This document shows, piece by piece, positions 32,769 to 42,297 of a DNA stretch of 64,000 nt. This stretch comes from Novosphingopyxis baekryungensis DSM 16222 (lineage in GTDB: Bacteria > Pseudomonadota > Alphaproteobacteria > Sphingomonadales > Sphingomonadaceae): NCBI RefSeq assembly GCF_000420305.1, contig NZ_ATUR01000006.1, forward strand, positions 124,001-188,000. The letters are read 5' to 3'. Positions within the stretch are counted from its first letter, which is position 1, and each line of letters opens with the position of its first letter. The translations under genes were made by a program, and so were the position numbers. The notes under the pieces were generated by a model that was not told the DNA's origin, searched no databases, and saw nothing but the letters and a program-made list of their open reading frames with translations.

Positions 32769-33983
32769 ATGACCAATGACCCGACAGCCGAATGGGCCGG
32801 CCCGCTTGCCGGCATCCGTGTGCTGGACTTCTCACGCGTGCTTGCCGGCCCTGCGGCATCGCTGGCGCTGGCAGACCTTGGCGCGGAAATCATCAAGATC
32901 GAACCGCCGGGCACAGGGGACGAGACTCGCACCTTTCCCCCGATGCGGGGCGGCGAGAGCCATTATTTCCTGGGCAATAATCGCGGCAAGAAAAGCATCG
33001 TCATCGATCTGAAAACCACCCAAGGGGTCAAACTGGCGCGCGATCTGGCCAGCCGCTGTGATATTCTCGTGGAGAATTACCGCCCTGGCGTGATGGACCG
33101 CCTGGGCCTTGGCTACGACGTCCTTTCCGCGCTCAATCCGCGCCTGATCTATTGCGCCATCTCCGGCTTCGGCATGACCGGGCCGCTGCGCGACCGCCCC
33201 TCGTTCGACATTGTGGCGCAGGCGCTATCGGGCGTGCTCAGCGTGAATGGCGAGAAAGATTCGCTGCCGGTCAAGCTGGGTTTGCCGATGGGTGATCTGG
33301 TTGGCGGAATCAACGGACCGATCGGGATTCTGGCCGCGCTGCACGAGCGGCACAGCACCGGGCGCGGTCGGCTGATCGATGTCAGCCTGATGGACGGCCT
33401 TATCGGGCTGCTGGGATATATCGCCCAACTGAGTTTCTTCACCGGAGAAGACCCGAAGCCGCAAGGCTCCCAGCATGCCAATCTGGTGCCCTATGGCGCC
33501 TTCCCGGCCAAGGATGGCGCAATCATCATCGCTTGCCTGACCAACAGTTTCTGGACACGCATCTGTGACGCGCTGGGCTTCCCCGAAGCTGGCCCGGACC
33601 CGGCTTATGACAGCGCAGAAAAGAGGCGCGATCTGCGCGATCAGGTGAACGCCATGATTGCCGCCAAGACCGAGACGAAAACGATCGACGAACTCGTCAC
33701 CATCTTTACCGAGCATCAGGTGCCGCACGCGCCGATCCTGGGGGTCGGCGACGCCCTGCGGCAGCCGCAGGCTGTTGCGCGCGAGATGGTGGTGGAAGCC
33801 GATCATCAGACGCTCGGCAAGATTCCGATCGTTAATCGCCCGATCAAGTTTCCCGGACATCCTCAGCCAAAACCGACCGCCCCACCAACATTGGGCCAAC
33901 ACACGAATGAGATTCTCGGGGATATCCTTGAGCTGGATCCGGGTGAAATCGCGGAACTGCGCAAGACGAATATCATCGCCTGA
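32769..33983 (+). CDS. Family III CoA-transferase (CaiB/BaiF type)
   Basis: The 404-residue protein has the family's opening GIRVLDFSRVLAGPAASLALADLGAEIIKIEPPGTGDETR, the NRGKKSIVIDLK segment and the catalytic-Asp motif IDVSLMDGLIGLLG (Asp near residue 204 forms the acyl-aspartyl intermediate). These enzymes move CoA between carboxylic acids. It lies between the propeller lipoprotein and the uronate cluster and faces the GH79-like gene end to end; the acyl-CoA machinery 12 kb downstream suggests it may activate a substrate for that pathway, but the acid is unknown. A CoA-transferase would save ATP compared with the AMP ligase at 49435. Confidence 0.9.
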   Translation: MTNDPTAEWAGPLAGIRVLDFSRVLAGPAASLALADLGAEIIKIEPPGTGDETRTFPPMRGGESHYFLGNNRGKKSIVIDLKTTQGVKLARDLASRCDILVENYRPGVMDRLGLGYDVLSALNPRLIYCAISGFGMTGPLRDRPSFDIVAQALSGVLSVNGEKDSLPVKLGLPMGDLVGGINGPIGILAALHERHSTGRGRLIDVSLMDGLIGLLGYIAQLSFFTGEDPKPQGSQHANLVPYGAFPAKDGAIIIACLTNSFWTRICDALGFPEAGPDPAYDSAEKRRDLRDQVNAMIAAKTETKTIDELVTIFTEHQVPHAPILGVGDALRQPQAVAREMVVEADHQTLGKIPIVNRPIKFPGHPQPKPTAPPTLGQHTNEILGDILELDPGEIAELRKTNIIA

Positions 33984-34104
33984 TTGCGTTCCATACCCGC
34001 ATCACGGCTGTGCATGGCCGCCACGGTTTCCTGCTGTAGGGGCAACGACTGGGCCGCGATAAGATCGCATCCAGACCGTTGCATTGCCGGATCAAAAAAT
34101 CATA

Positions 34105-35664
34105 CTAATTGCAGGCTTTGTTCCCTGCGCCCGGCAAGGTGATGAAGCTGATCGACGTACCAGGGATTTGAACCGATCCCACGGCATCCTTACCCTCCAG
34201 TCCCGCCAAGGTTTCGTCCGCCAATAGTTCAGGCAGATGTCCGTTGATCGACACCGTCTTCGCGGTCGTCTCAGCTGCCGTCATGGTCCAGCTTTGCGCG
34301 CCTGGCCCCGTGATCAGTCGGTGCCGTTCTTCTCCAAGATTGATCACAGCCACGGTCACGCCGCCCGGCTTGCCCTTCTGGCATTGCGCATAAAGTTTCA
34401 GGTCACGCGATGGCGATTCCGGCGACGCCAGAACCGTTTGGCCCATGGTCCTGTCCCAGAGCAGCGCGGCCCAGTAATTTGGCCGCGGTGCAAAATTTTC
34501 ATCATCCAAAAGTGCATAATCCGAAGCTGCAAGGGTGTTGTGAAAGATCACATCGACGCCATTTTGGGCATGCAGCGCCATCTGATTGACATAGCGAAAA
34601 CTGTCGAGAAAGCTGGATGCCCATGGACTGCCACCGCAAGCGGCCTGTGCCGTCTCCGTTATCCAAATCGGATCGCCAGGTTCATAGGCATCCCGCAACT
34701 TGCGTATGTAGACGAGGTCTACGAGACTGCCGTCTAGCCACGCTGGCGTCAGTGCATCTTCCTGTTTCGCGGGCTTCAGGCGTGAGCGGCCGGCGCAACG
34801 CTGCGAGATCGTGCCGTAGAAATGATAGGATACGCCGTCCAGCATGCCGGAAATGCTCGGCATCACATCCTTGCTGAAGATGATCGACGTGCCTTTCATC
34901 GCCACCGGTACTTCGTCTCCATTGGAGCCCTCGTTCACATTGCCAATGCCAAAGATTTTCGCCTTGGGCAGCGCCTTGCGAACCCAGTCGTGAAAGATAC
35001 GGAAATCGCGAACATAGTCGGTAGCACCATAGTTTTTGGGCAGACTGGATAGGAAGGCAGCGTTGGGTTCATTGAAAAACTCGACGGCGGCGATGGTCCC
35101 GCCCTCCTGTTTCGTCAGATCCGCCAGACGTTGCGCTTGATCGGTGTTCCAGATGCCGTCTTCGTCGCGAGCGCCTGGGCCGACGGCGAAGCTCAACATG
35201 ATGGGTGCATCGACGGCTTTGGAAAACGCGATGACCTCGCGCCACTGATCCCGTGTCAGAATACCGTCATAGCCATCCGGTGCTTCGCTGATGTGTTCAC
35301 CTTCGAGGGGCAGATAGGTCTTGTTGGCCCAAGTCCCGCTGACGCGCATATAGGCTGGCGAAAGTTGCCGCGTGAGCGCACGCAATTTGGGATCGCCAAG
35401 CGCGATCGGCGGGCGCATGCGATACACCTCGTCTTCCGGTCCGCCATATGGTGCCCAGAAACGACCGCCGGTCACTTCGACCATCTCGACATTGTAGGAT
35501 TGAAACCGCTCGTCGACCTGCCCAATGGCGGGCAAGGATGCATAGGGACCGGCCTGCGCCATAGGCGGTGCAACCTTCTCTTCGGCCTTTGGTACCGCTG
35601 CGCATCCGGCGAGCATGGCTGCCAGAACCGCCGCGGGCCCTATATGGTACATTGGGCTTTTCAT
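34105..35664 (-). CDS. Lipoprotein glycosidase, GH79 (beta-glucuronidase/heparanase)-like
   Basis: The 519-residue protein has a lipoprotein leader (lipobox MLAGC, Cys21) preceded by a good GGAGAG site for the ATG at 35664. A TIM-barrel follows with VEFFNEPNAAF (NEP acid/base Glu, near residue 197) and WITETAQAACGG (nucleophile Glu, near residue 336), the spacing and motif style of clan GH-A glycosidases such as GH79. A C-terminal beta domain follows. GH79 enzymes cleave terminal glucuronic acid or 4-O-methylglucuronic acid from glycans. Its location behind the KDG kinase in a hexuronate cluster supports uronate release at the cell surface; the exact linkage and family need confirmation. Confidence 0.72.
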   Translation of the reverse strand: MKSPMYHIGPAAVLAAMLAGCAAVPKAEEKVAPPMAQAGPYASLPAIGQVDERFQSYNVEMVEVTGGRFWAPYGGPEDEVYRMRPPIALGDPKLRALTRQLSPAYMRVSGTWANKTYLPLEGEHISEAPDGYDGILTRDQWREVIAFSKAVDAPIMLSFAVGPGARDEDGIWNTDQAQRLADLTKQEGGTIAAVEFFNEPNAAFLSSLPKNYGATDYVRDFRIFHDWVRKALPKAKIFGIGNVNEGSNGDEVPVAMKGTSIIFSKDVMPSISGMLDGVSYHFYGTISQRCAGRSRLKPAKQEDALTPAWLDGSLVDLVYIRKLRDAYEPGDPIWITETAQAACGGSPWASSFLDSFRYVNQMALHAQNGVDVIFHNTLAASDYALLDDENFAPRPNYWAALLWDRTMGQTVLASPESPSRDLKLYAQCQKGKPGGVTVAVINLGEERHRLITGPGAQSWTMTAAETTAKTVSINGHLPELLADETLAGLEGKDAVGSVQIPGTSISFITLPGAGNKACN

Positions 35665-35688
35665 GACCGGCTCTCCCAGGCGTGGCGC

Positions 35689-35734
35689 GCGCAAATGCGC
35701 CGACTTGTTTGGGAAATCCTATGCGCGTTTGCGC
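35689..35734. promoter_or_regulatory. Paired palindromes upstream of the GH79-like gene
   Basis: GCGCAAATGCGC (35689-35700) is a perfect palindrome with a two-base centre, and GCGCGTTTGCGC (35723-35734) is the same pattern with one mismatch, 34 bp apart. They fill the 77-bp gap between the KDG kinase stop and the glycosidase start. They could be a two-site operator (LacI-like symmetry) or fold as one hairpin. Confidence 0.4.
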
Positions 35735-35741
35735 CGCCTGG

Positions 35742-36665
35742 TTAGACCCCAGGAATCTCATCGCCGGGCCGATACATAGCGGCATTGACCGGCGGAATAG
35801 CGCCACGCTGCTGTACGACCCAGCTCGCCAGTTTATTCCCGGCTCTGGCGGCCTCGATCCGAGACTTTCCATGCAGGCGCGCGGCCAGATATCCGCCATT
35901 GAACGCGTCTCCCGCGCCCGAGGTGTCCGTGGGCTGCTCTATCGCCTGGTCCGGCGCCAACATTGCGCCATCGACCAAGGCGCCCTGCCGACCGGCTTTT
36001 ACAACAATTTCTGCTACGCCGTGATCGTGCCAATGGGCCGCGACCGACGCATGATCGCTCGCGATGCCGAGGGCGATATCATCGTCCATCGTTGGCAGGC
36101 CGATAGAGACGCAACGCAGGGCGCGCCCGTGCCATAAGCGGGCTTCTTGCGCACTGCCCCAAAGCTGTGGCCGATAATTATTGTCAAAAGCCACCGCCTT
36201 TCCGGCCGCACGGACTTCGCCAAGCGAATCCAGTAAAGCTTGCCGGTCGGGTTCGGCTAAAATTGCCAGACTGATGAGGGAAAAATAAATGAGATCGGCG
36301 GACATCAGGGCTTTCCTCAGCGCCTGTTCGTCCGCGAGCTGCATCATTAACGTCGCCGCACTGTTTTTGCGCCGATAGGTAAATGTGCGCTCACCATGCG
36401 CATCGACAGCAATAAAATACACACCGCAATCTGCCTGTGCGGTACGCGACACATAATCGAGCTGCAGTCCCTCGCCCTGCCATTCCCCAAACAAATAATC
36501 GCTGAACGCCCCCAGCCCCAAAGCGCTGAATAACGCGCTACCGAACCCAAACCGCGCGAGATGAATTGCGGTGTTGACGACGTCACCCCCATGCGCACGC
36601 TGCCAGCCTCCAGCGCTATCCTGGCGAAATTCTACCATCCCCTCGCCAATGGCCAGTACGCGCAT
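35742..36665 (-). CDS. kdgK: 2-dehydro-3-deoxygluconate kinase (PfkB family)
   Basis: The 307-residue sugar kinase has the PfkB N-terminal GGDVVNTAIHLARFG and the C-terminal signature DTSGAGDAFNGGYLAARL with the catalytic Asp and anion hole. KDG kinases also show the FRQDSAGGW and YRRKNSAATLM segments seen here. It phosphorylates KDG to KDPG, the product of mannonate dehydratase, whose gene lies immediately upstream with a TGATG stop-start overlap. The ATG at 36665 is chosen for that coupling over a GTG at 36677. The KDPG aldolase that completes the route is not in this window. Confidence 0.9.
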   Translation of the reverse strand: MRVLAIGEGMVEFRQDSAGGWQRAHGGDVVNTAIHLARFGFGSALFSALGLGAFSDYLFGEWQGEGLQLDYVSRTAQADCGVYFIAVDAHGERTFTYRRKNSAATLMMQLADEQALRKALMSADLIYFSLISLAILAEPDRQALLDSLGEVRAAGKAVAFDNNYRPQLWGSAQEARLWHGRALRCVSIGLPTMDDDIALGIASDHASVAAHWHDHGVAEIVVKAGRQGALVDGAMLAPDQAIEQPTDTSGAGDAFNGGYLAARLHGKSRIEAARAGNKLASWVVQQRGAIPPVNAAMYRPGDEIPGV

Positions 36666-37873
36666 CACCAATTCCACATGGTTCCGTCTGATAGACGGGC
36701 AACCGGCAAATAGGCGGGCTTATAGGGATATTTCGCCGCCAGATTCTCATCGATGTCAACGCCATGGCCAGGCGTTTCGCCGCAGACCAGATATCCATCC
36801 TCAAAACGGTAATCATGGGGGAACACGGCATCCGTTTCTTCGCTGTGCCGCATATATTCCTGAATGCCGAAATTGGGCACCCAGCTATCGAAGTGCAGCG
36901 CGGTGCCCATGGTCACCGGCGAGAGATCGGTGGCGCCGTGACAGCCGGTGCGTACCTGATACAATGCCGCCAGATCAGCAATCCGCCGCAGATGGGTGAT
37001 GCCGCCAGCCCCTACGATCGTGGTGCGAATATAGTCGATCAACTGGTTCTGGATCAGATCCTTGGCATCCCAGATGCTGTTGAATATTTCCCCCACGGCC
37101 AGCGGCGTAACGGTGTGCTGACGGATCAGCTTGAACGCTTCCTGATTCTCGGCCGGCGTCACGTCTTCAAGCCAGAACAGCTGGAACGGCTCGAGCATCC
37201 TGCCCAGATTGGCCGCCTCCTGCGGGGTATAGCGATGATGGCCATCGTGCAGAAGATGATGATCGAAGCCATAGGTATCGCGCAGCTTTTCAAACAATTT
37301 CGGCACGTGATTCAGGGCCTTGCGCGTGTCCCAGCCAGTCTCGCTCGGCAAGGCGGCATCGGCAGGCTCGTAATAAAGTTTGCCGCGGCCCACGCCATAC
37401 GCATCCTTGATGCCCGGCACGCCGGTCTGTGCGCGGATCGCCTTGTACCCCATGTCGATATAGTCGCCGACGGCATCCACCGTCTCTGCGATATCGCTGC
37501 CATTGGCGTGACCATAGACCATGACGCGGTCACGGCTTCTGCCACCCAATAACTGATACAAAGGCATGCCCGCCATCTTAGCCTTGATGTCCCATAGCGC
37601 CACATCCACCGCCGCGATCGCGCGCATGGTGACCGGGCCACGCCGCCAATAAGCACCGCGGTACAGATACTGCCAGATATCCTCGATCCGGCGGGGATCC
37701 TTGCCAATCAGCGTGGGAAGCACATGATCTTCCAGATAAGATACCACGGACAGCTCGCGCCCATTCAGGGTCGCGTCGCCGATGCCATAGACAGCTTGAT
37801 CGGTTTCAATCTTCAACGTGACGAAGTTGCGGCCGGGGCAGGTCGTGATCACCCGGGCATCGGTAATCTTCAT
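36665..37873 (-). CDS. manD: D-mannonate dehydratase, enolase superfamily (ManD)
   Basis: The 402-residue length and sequence closely match the biochemically studied ManD of Novosphingobium aromaticivorans: [49 protein letters not shown] (catalytic Arg and Tyr region), [15 protein letters not shown] (metal Asp and catalytic His), [12 protein letters not shown] (metal Glu), [10 protein letters not shown] (metal Glu), and C-terminal [14 protein letters not shown]. It dehydrates D-mannonate to 2-keto-3-deoxygluconate. It starts at 37873 with AGGAGA eight bases upstream and leads the kinase/glycosidase operon. It is divergent from uxaC over a promoter with a long inverted repeat. Confidence 0.96.
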   Translation of the reverse strand: MKITDARVITTCPGRNFVTLKIETDQAVYGIGDATLNGRELSVVSYLEDHVLPTLIGKDPRRIEDIWQYLYRGAYWRRGPVTMRAIAAVDVALWDIKAKMAGMPLYQLLGGRSRDRVMVYGHANGSDIAETVDAVGDYIDMGYKAIRAQTGVPGIKDAYGVGRGKLYYEPADAALPSETGWDTRKALNHVPKLFEKLRDTYGFDHHLLHDGHHRYTPQEAANLGRMLEPFQLFWLEDVTPAENQEAFKLIRQHTVTPLAVGEIFNSIWDAKDLIQNQLIDYIRTTIVGAGGITHLRRIADLAALYQVRTGCHGATDLSPVTMGTALHFDSWVPNFGIQEYMRHSEETDAVFPHDYRFEDGYLVCGETPGHGVDIDENLAAKYPYKPAYLPVARLSDGTMWNW

Positions 37874-37905
37874 AGCGGCGATCTCCTGTTGGTAGGCGTC
37901 ACTTC

Positions 37906-37943
37906 TGGTGTCGGACAATCTTTACTAGATTGGTCTGACACTA
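37906..37943. promoter_or_regulatory. Long inverted repeat in the manD/uxaC promoter, probable GntR operator
   Basis: TGGTGTCGGACAATC (37906-37920) and GATTGGTCTGACACTA (37928-37943) are inverted copies: the complement of the right arm reads TAGTGTCAGACCAATC, matching the left arm with one extra base and two changes. Each arm contains a GTC-N-GAC core, close to the TNGTNNNACNA pattern bound by FadR-subfamily GntR regulators. The site is central in the 103-bp divergent region and the cluster encodes such a regulator at 43629. Confidence 0.65.
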
Positions 37944-37976
37944 TCTGGCAAGGAACTTGAGACAGGAGAGGAGCAA

Positions 37977-39386
37977 ATGATGACGAAGCTGTCACTGCAT
38001 GAGGACCGGCTGCTGCCAGCGGATGCGTCTGTTCGCGCGCTTGCACGGGACCTGTATCGCTCCGTTGCCGATCTGCCGATCATCAGTCCGCACGGGCATA
38101 CCGATCCGATGTGGTTCGCCACCAATGCCAACTTCACCAACGCCACCGATCTGTTGCTGGTGCCGGACCATTATGTGCTGCGGATGCTGTATAGTCAGGG
38201 CATTGCGATGGACGCGCTGGGCGTGCCCGGTAAAACCGGCGCGGCGGCCGATCCGCGCGAGGCGTGGCGGTTGTTTGCGGCCAATTATCATCTGTTTCGC
38301 GGCACGCCATCGTGCATGTGGCTGGACTGGGTGTTTGCCGAGCCCTTCGGCATGGACGTACGGCTGGAGGCCGAGACGGCGGATCTCTATTTCGATACCA
38401 TCGGTGACAAGCTGGCGCAGGATGACTTCACGCCCCGCGCGCTGTTCGATCGGTACAATATCGAGGTGATCGCCACCACCGAAGCGCCGACCGATCCGCT
38501 GCAGCATCATCAGGCGATCCGGGACAGCGGGTGGAAAGGCCGGGTCATCACCGCCTACCGCCCTGACCCCGTCGTCGATCCCGAGTTCGAGGGCTTTCTG
38601 CACAATCTGGATGTGTTTTCCGAATTGAGCGGAAAGGATGCGCGAAGCTATGACGGCTATCTCGCCGCGCATCGCGAGCGGCGGTCTTTCTTTGCGCAGA
38701 TGGGCGCAACCTCCACCGATCACGGCCATCCTACCGCCCGTACCGCCGATCTGTCCGACAGCGAGGCGCGGGCGCTGTTCGCGCGCGTGACCGGTGGTGC
38801 TCCCAGCGCTGCCGATGCCGAGCTGTTTCGCGCGCATATGCTGACGGTGATGGCGGGCATGAGCGTGGAGGACGGGCTGGTGATGCAGCTGCATCCGGGC
38901 GCCTTTCGCAACCATAATCCGTGGCTGTTCGATCAATATGGCCGCGACAAGGGCGCGGATATCCCGATGCGCACCGAATATGTCGCAGCGCTGCGCCCAC
39001 TGCTTGCCAGATATGGCAATGATCCGCGGCTCACGCTGATCCTGTTTACGCTGGACGAGACCAGCTACAGCCGCGAACTGGCCCCGCTTGCGGGCCATTA
39101 TCCGGCGCTGAAGCTGGGCCCGGCATGGTGGTTCCATGACAGCCCGGAGGGGATGCGTCGGTTCCGCGAGAATATGACGGAGACCGCGGGCTTCTACAAT
39201 ACGGTGGGGTTCAACGACGACACCCGCGCCTTCCTGTCGATCCCCGCCCGCCATGATGTCGCGCGGCGCGTCGATTGCGGTTTTCTGGCACGGCTGGTGG
39301 CCGAACATCGGTTGGAGGAATGGGAGGCGGCAGAGCTGGCGGCCGACCTGGCCTATAATCTGGCCAAACAGGCTTATAAACTGTGA
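37977..39386 (+). CDS. uxaC: Glucuronate isomerase
   Basis: The 469-residue protein is a UxaC-type amidohydrolase-superfamily isomerase. It has LHEDRLLPADASVRALARDLYRSVADLPIISPHGHTDP (HxH metal site), WLDWVFAEPFGMD and MQLHPGAFRNHNPWLFDQYGRDKGADIPMRTEYV. It interconverts D-glucuronate and D-fructuronate (and galacturonate/tagaturonate). It opens the plus-strand operon after a strong GGAGAGGAG site; tandem ATG codons at 37977 and 37980 are possible. The GTG start of uxuB overlaps its stop by 4 bp. Confidence 0.95.
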   Translation: MMTKLSLHEDRLLPADASVRALARDLYRSVADLPIISPHGHTDPMWFATNANFTNATDLLLVPDHYVLRMLYSQGIAMDALGVPGKTGAAADPREAWRLFAANYHLFRGTPSCMWLDWVFAEPFGMDVRLEAETADLYFDTIGDKLAQDDFTPRALFDRYNIEVIATTEAPTDPLQHHQAIRDSGWKGRVITAYRPDPVVDPEFEGFLHNLDVFSELSGKDARSYDGYLAAHRERRSFFAQMGATSTDHGHPTARTADLSDSEARALFARVTGGAPSAADAELFRAHMLTVMAGMSVEDGLVMQLHPGAFRNHNPWLFDQYGRDKGADIPMRTEYVAALRPLLARYGNDPRLTLILFTLDETSYSRELAPLAGHYPALKLGPAWWFHDSPEGMRRFRENMTETAGFYNTVGFNDDTRAFLSIPARHDVARRVDCGFLARLVAEHRLEEWEAAELAADLAYNLAKQAYKL

Positions 39387-40798
39387 GGCTGAGCCGCGAC
39401 ACGCAGGAGCAGCTGCCCGCCGATGTGGTACGCCCCGGCTATGATGTGGCCGCCACCCGCACCGGGATCGTGCATCTGGGTATCGGCGCGTTCCACCGCG
39501 CGCATCAGGCGGTCTATACCGATGATGCCATGGCGATGGCGGGCGGCGACTGGCGCATCATCGGCGTATCGCTGCGCAGCGATACGGTACGCGATCAGCT
39601 GGCACCGCAGGATGGTCTCTATACCGTCACGCAGCGCAGCGCCGATGCGCCGCAAACCCGCCTGATCGGTGCGATCGCGCAGGTGATCGTAGCCCCCGAA
39701 GAGCCGGAGGCGGTGATTACGGCGCTGGCAGATCCGCAGACGCGGATCGTGACACTGACGGTGACGGAAAAAGGCTATTACCAGACGGCGGAAGGCGGTC
39801 TGGACATCGATCACCAGGCCATCGCGGGCGAGCTGGCCGGCGGCAAACCGGTAACGATCTACGGCTTCCTGGCCCGCGCCCTGCAGCGCCGGCGCGCGGC
39901 CGATGCGGGCGGCGTCACCCTGCTCAGTTGCGACAATCTGTCGGAAAACGGCCAGCGTCTGCGCGCGCTCCTGCTCGATTTTCTGGAGCGGAACGATTCG
40001 GGTCTGGCGCAATGGACCGCCGACCACTGCTCCTTCCCCAGCTCCATGGTCGACCGTATCGTGCCGGCCACCACCGATGCCGATCTGGAATCGCTCACCG
40101 GGCGCATCGGCATGCAGGATAAGGGCGCGGTCTTCACCGAACCGTTTACCCAGTGGGTGATCGAGGACCGGTTCGCCGCCGGACGGCCCGCATGGGAGCA
40201 GGCGGGCGCGCAGATGGTGGCCGATGTCCGGCCCTTTGAAACCGCCAAACTGCGCATGTTGAATGGCGCCCATTCGGCGCTGGCCTATATCGGCCTGCTC
40301 AACGGCCATGACTATGTCCATCAGGCGGTGAACGACCCTGCGATCCGTCCGCTGATCGAGCGGCTCCTGCTGGAGGAAGCGGCCCCCACCATCGATGCTG
40401 CCGAGGGACAGGATCTGGAAGCCTATGCCGCCGATCTGCTGGCCCGCTTCGAAAACCCGGCGCTCAACCATCGGCTGATTCAGATCGCCATGGATGGATC
40501 GCAGAAAATCCCGCAGCGCTGGCTGGAAACGCTCCGCCATCATCAGGTCGAAGGACGCCGTTGCCCGGCCATTCTGCGCGCGCTGGCCGCGTGGATCATC
40601 CATGTGCGCGGCGCTCGCCATCAGGTCGACGATCCGATGGCCGATCAGCTGGCAGCGCTCTGGCAACGCCATGGCACGGACGGCATCGCGGCGGCGCTGT
40701 TCGGGGAGGAAGGTCTGTTCGCGCAGCGCTTTATTGCGGACGATGACACCATAGACCTGCTGCGCCAGCACGTCGCGAAGGATAGCCAGGGTGGCTGA
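39383..40798 (+). CDS. uxuB: Fructuronate reductase (mannitol dehydrogenase family)
   Basis: The 471-residue polyol dehydrogenase has the NAD-binding GIVHLGIGAFHRAHQAVYTDD opening and LTVTEKGYY, CDNLSENG and KLRMLNGAHSALAYIG, with the catalytic Lys of the family in the KLRMLN segment. In company with UxaC and ManD it should reduce D-fructuronate to D-mannonate with NADH. The start is GTG at 39383 inside the uxaC stop (GTGA). A large antisense open frame is a codon-bias artefact. The next gene, dctP, overlaps its end by 8 bp. Confidence 0.93.
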   Translation: MRLSRDTQEQLPADVVRPGYDVAATRTGIVHLGIGAFHRAHQAVYTDDAMAMAGGDWRIIGVSLRSDTVRDQLAPQDGLYTVTQRSADAPQTRLIGAIAQVIVAPEEPEAVITALADPQTRIVTLTVTEKGYYQTAEGGLDIDHQAIAGELAGGKPVTIYGFLARALQRRRAADAGGVTLLSCDNLSENGQRLRALLLDFLERNDSGLAQWTADHCSFPSSMVDRIVPATTDADLESLTGRIGMQDKGAVFTEPFTQWVIEDRFAAGRPAWEQAGAQMVADVRPFETAKLRMLNGAHSALAYIGLLNGHDYVHQAVNDPAIRPLIERLLLEEAAPTIDAAEGQDLEAYAADLLARFENPALNHRLIQIAMDGSQKIPQRWLETLRHHQVEGRRCPAILRALAAWIIHVRGARHQVDDPMADQLAALWQRHGTDGIAAALFGEEGLFAQRFIADDDTIDLLRQHVAKDSQGG

Positions 40799-41819
40799 CT
40801 GGAACAGGCGCGCGGTTCTGAAGCGAGGAGGCGCGCTGGCGGCTGCCGGATCGATCCTCCCGTCATTGGCTGGCTGCGGCATTCTGGGCCACCCCCTGCT
40901 GGCGGCTGACAGCCAGCCAAATGGTTATCCGACGGTCGAGGCACTGCGGTTTTTTGCCAGGGACTTGGCGAGCCGCACCGATGGCCGCCTGAACGTACAG
41001 GTCTATCCGTCGGAAACGCTGGGCAGTCAGAATGACAGTATGGAACTTGCCCAATTTGGCGGCGTGGACTTCATCCGTCTCAACATGGCCCCGTTGAACG
41101 TGCTCGTTCCGGAAACGAGCGTGCCCGCCCTTCCCTTTTTATTCCGCTCTATCCAACATATGCGCACGGTAATGGACGGTCGGATTGGCCGCGAAATTCT
41201 GGATGCGCTGGCAGGCTATGGCCTGATCGGGCTGGCCTTCTACGACAGCGGGGCACGGTCCATTTATACCGTCGATCGGCCGATCCACACACCATCCGAT
41301 ATGCGCGGGCTGAAAATCCGCGTGCAGACGTCGGATCTTTTCGTTGCGATGATCGAAGCGATGGGCGGGAACGCTACCCCCATGGCCTATGGCGAGGTTT
41401 ATCAGGGGCTCGTGCAGGGCGTTATCGACGGGGCGGAAAACAACTTTCCCTCCTACGAAAGTTCCCGGCATTTCGAACCGGCTCCGGTCTACAGCCTGAC
41501 GCGCCACGTCATGGCGCCAGAGGTGTTCGCCATGTCGCTGCGCAGCTGGAACAAGCTGTCATCCATAGACCAAGCGCATGTACGCGCCTCGGCGCAGGCT
41601 TCCGTCCCGGTGATGCGGAAATTATGGGACGATCAGGTGGCGACTTCCCGCAACATTCTGGACAAGGCCGGCGTGCAGATCTTTGCCGATATCGACCGGC
41701 CCGCCTTTGCCGCTCGCATGGAGCCGGTGTGGGATCGGTTCGCCGACCAGCCGCGACTGCGTCAGATGGTGGAGGATATTCGCGCATCCGGTCCATTCGA
41801 GGAAAATGACGATGATTGA
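40791..41819 (+). CDS. TRAP transporter solute-binding protein (DctP), probable uronate binder
   Basis: The 342-residue protein has a twin-arginine-like leader (NRRAVLKRGG) ending in a lipobox LAGC at Cys29, so it is probably a Tat-exported lipoprotein. The DctP domain shows DLASRTDGRLNVQVYPSETLGSQ, IYTVDRPIHTPSDMRGLKIRVQTS (with the conserved carboxylate-binding Arg) and YGEVYQGLVQGVIDGAENNFPSYESS. Two more TRAP subunits follow without gaps. The operon context with UxaC/UxuB argues for hexuronates as ligand, as shown for several DctP clades; this is inference. The GTG start overlaps uxuB. Confidence 0.88.
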   Translation: MADWNRRAVLKRGGALAAAGSILPSLAGCGILGHPLLAADSQPNGYPTVEALRFFARDLASRTDGRLNVQVYPSETLGSQNDSMELAQFGGVDFIRLNMAPLNVLVPETSVPALPFLFRSIQHMRTVMDGRIGREILDALAGYGLIGLAFYDSGARSIYTVDRPIHTPSDMRGLKIRVQTSDLFVAMIEAMGGNATPMAYGEVYQGLVQGVIDGAENNFPSYESSRHFEPAPVYSLTRHVMAPEVFAMSLRSWNKLSSIDQAHVRASAQASVPVMRKLWDDQVATSRNILDKAGVQIFADIDRPAFAARMEPVWDRFADQPRLRQMVEDIRASGPFEENDDD

Positions 41820-42297
41820 TCGCCTGGTCCTCGGCATCAGCCGAACCCTGTTGCTGGGATCCGCCATCGCGCTGGCGTTGATGATGGTCATTCTGTGTTG
41901 GCAGGTGCTGGCCCGCTATCTGCTCGGCAACAGCCCGGCCTGGGCGGAACAATCGGCGCTGCTACTGATGATCTGGATGACCTTTCTGGGTACTGCGTCC
42001 GGCATCGCCAGCGGTTTTCACATACGTATCGCGGAAGGCGTAACCAGCCTGCCGCCACCTTGGCATAGCCGCGCGGTGGCGGTCGCCAACCTTCTGATCA
42101 TGCTGGCCGGAATGATGATCCTCTGGTTCGGTGTCGTCCTTGTCACCGAAACCTGGAATAATGCCGTGCCCACTCTGCCGCTCTCCCGCGGCATGGTGTA
42201 TATCGTGATTCCGATATCCGGACTGCTCATAGCGTTGTTCGCGTGCCATCATCTGGTGCGCGGCGAGGAAACGGGCGGAAGCCTGGGCAGCGCATGA
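41812..42297 (+). CDS. TRAP transporter small permease (DctQ)
   Basis: The 161-residue protein has four hydrophobic helices and the DctQ motif WQVLARYLLGNSPAWAEQSALLLMIWMTFLG. DctQ links the binding protein to the large permease in the inner membrane. Two ATG codons are possible (41806 and 41812); both overlap the dctP stop, and a GAGGAA site lies 9 bases before the second. The stop overlaps dctM in ATGA. Confidence 0.9.
   Translation: MIDRLVLGISRTLLLGSAIALALMMVILCWQVLARYLLGNSPAWAEQSALLLMIWMTFLGTASGIASGFHIRIAEGVTSLPPPWHSRAVAVANLLIMLAGMMILWFGVVLVTETWNNAVPTLPLSRGMVYIVIPISGLLIALFACHHLVRGEETGGSLGSA

Noticed and set aside
39374-40882. Minus-strand open frame opposite uxuB
   Set aside because: Antisense shadow; uxuB has family motifs and is translationally coupled to both neighbours.
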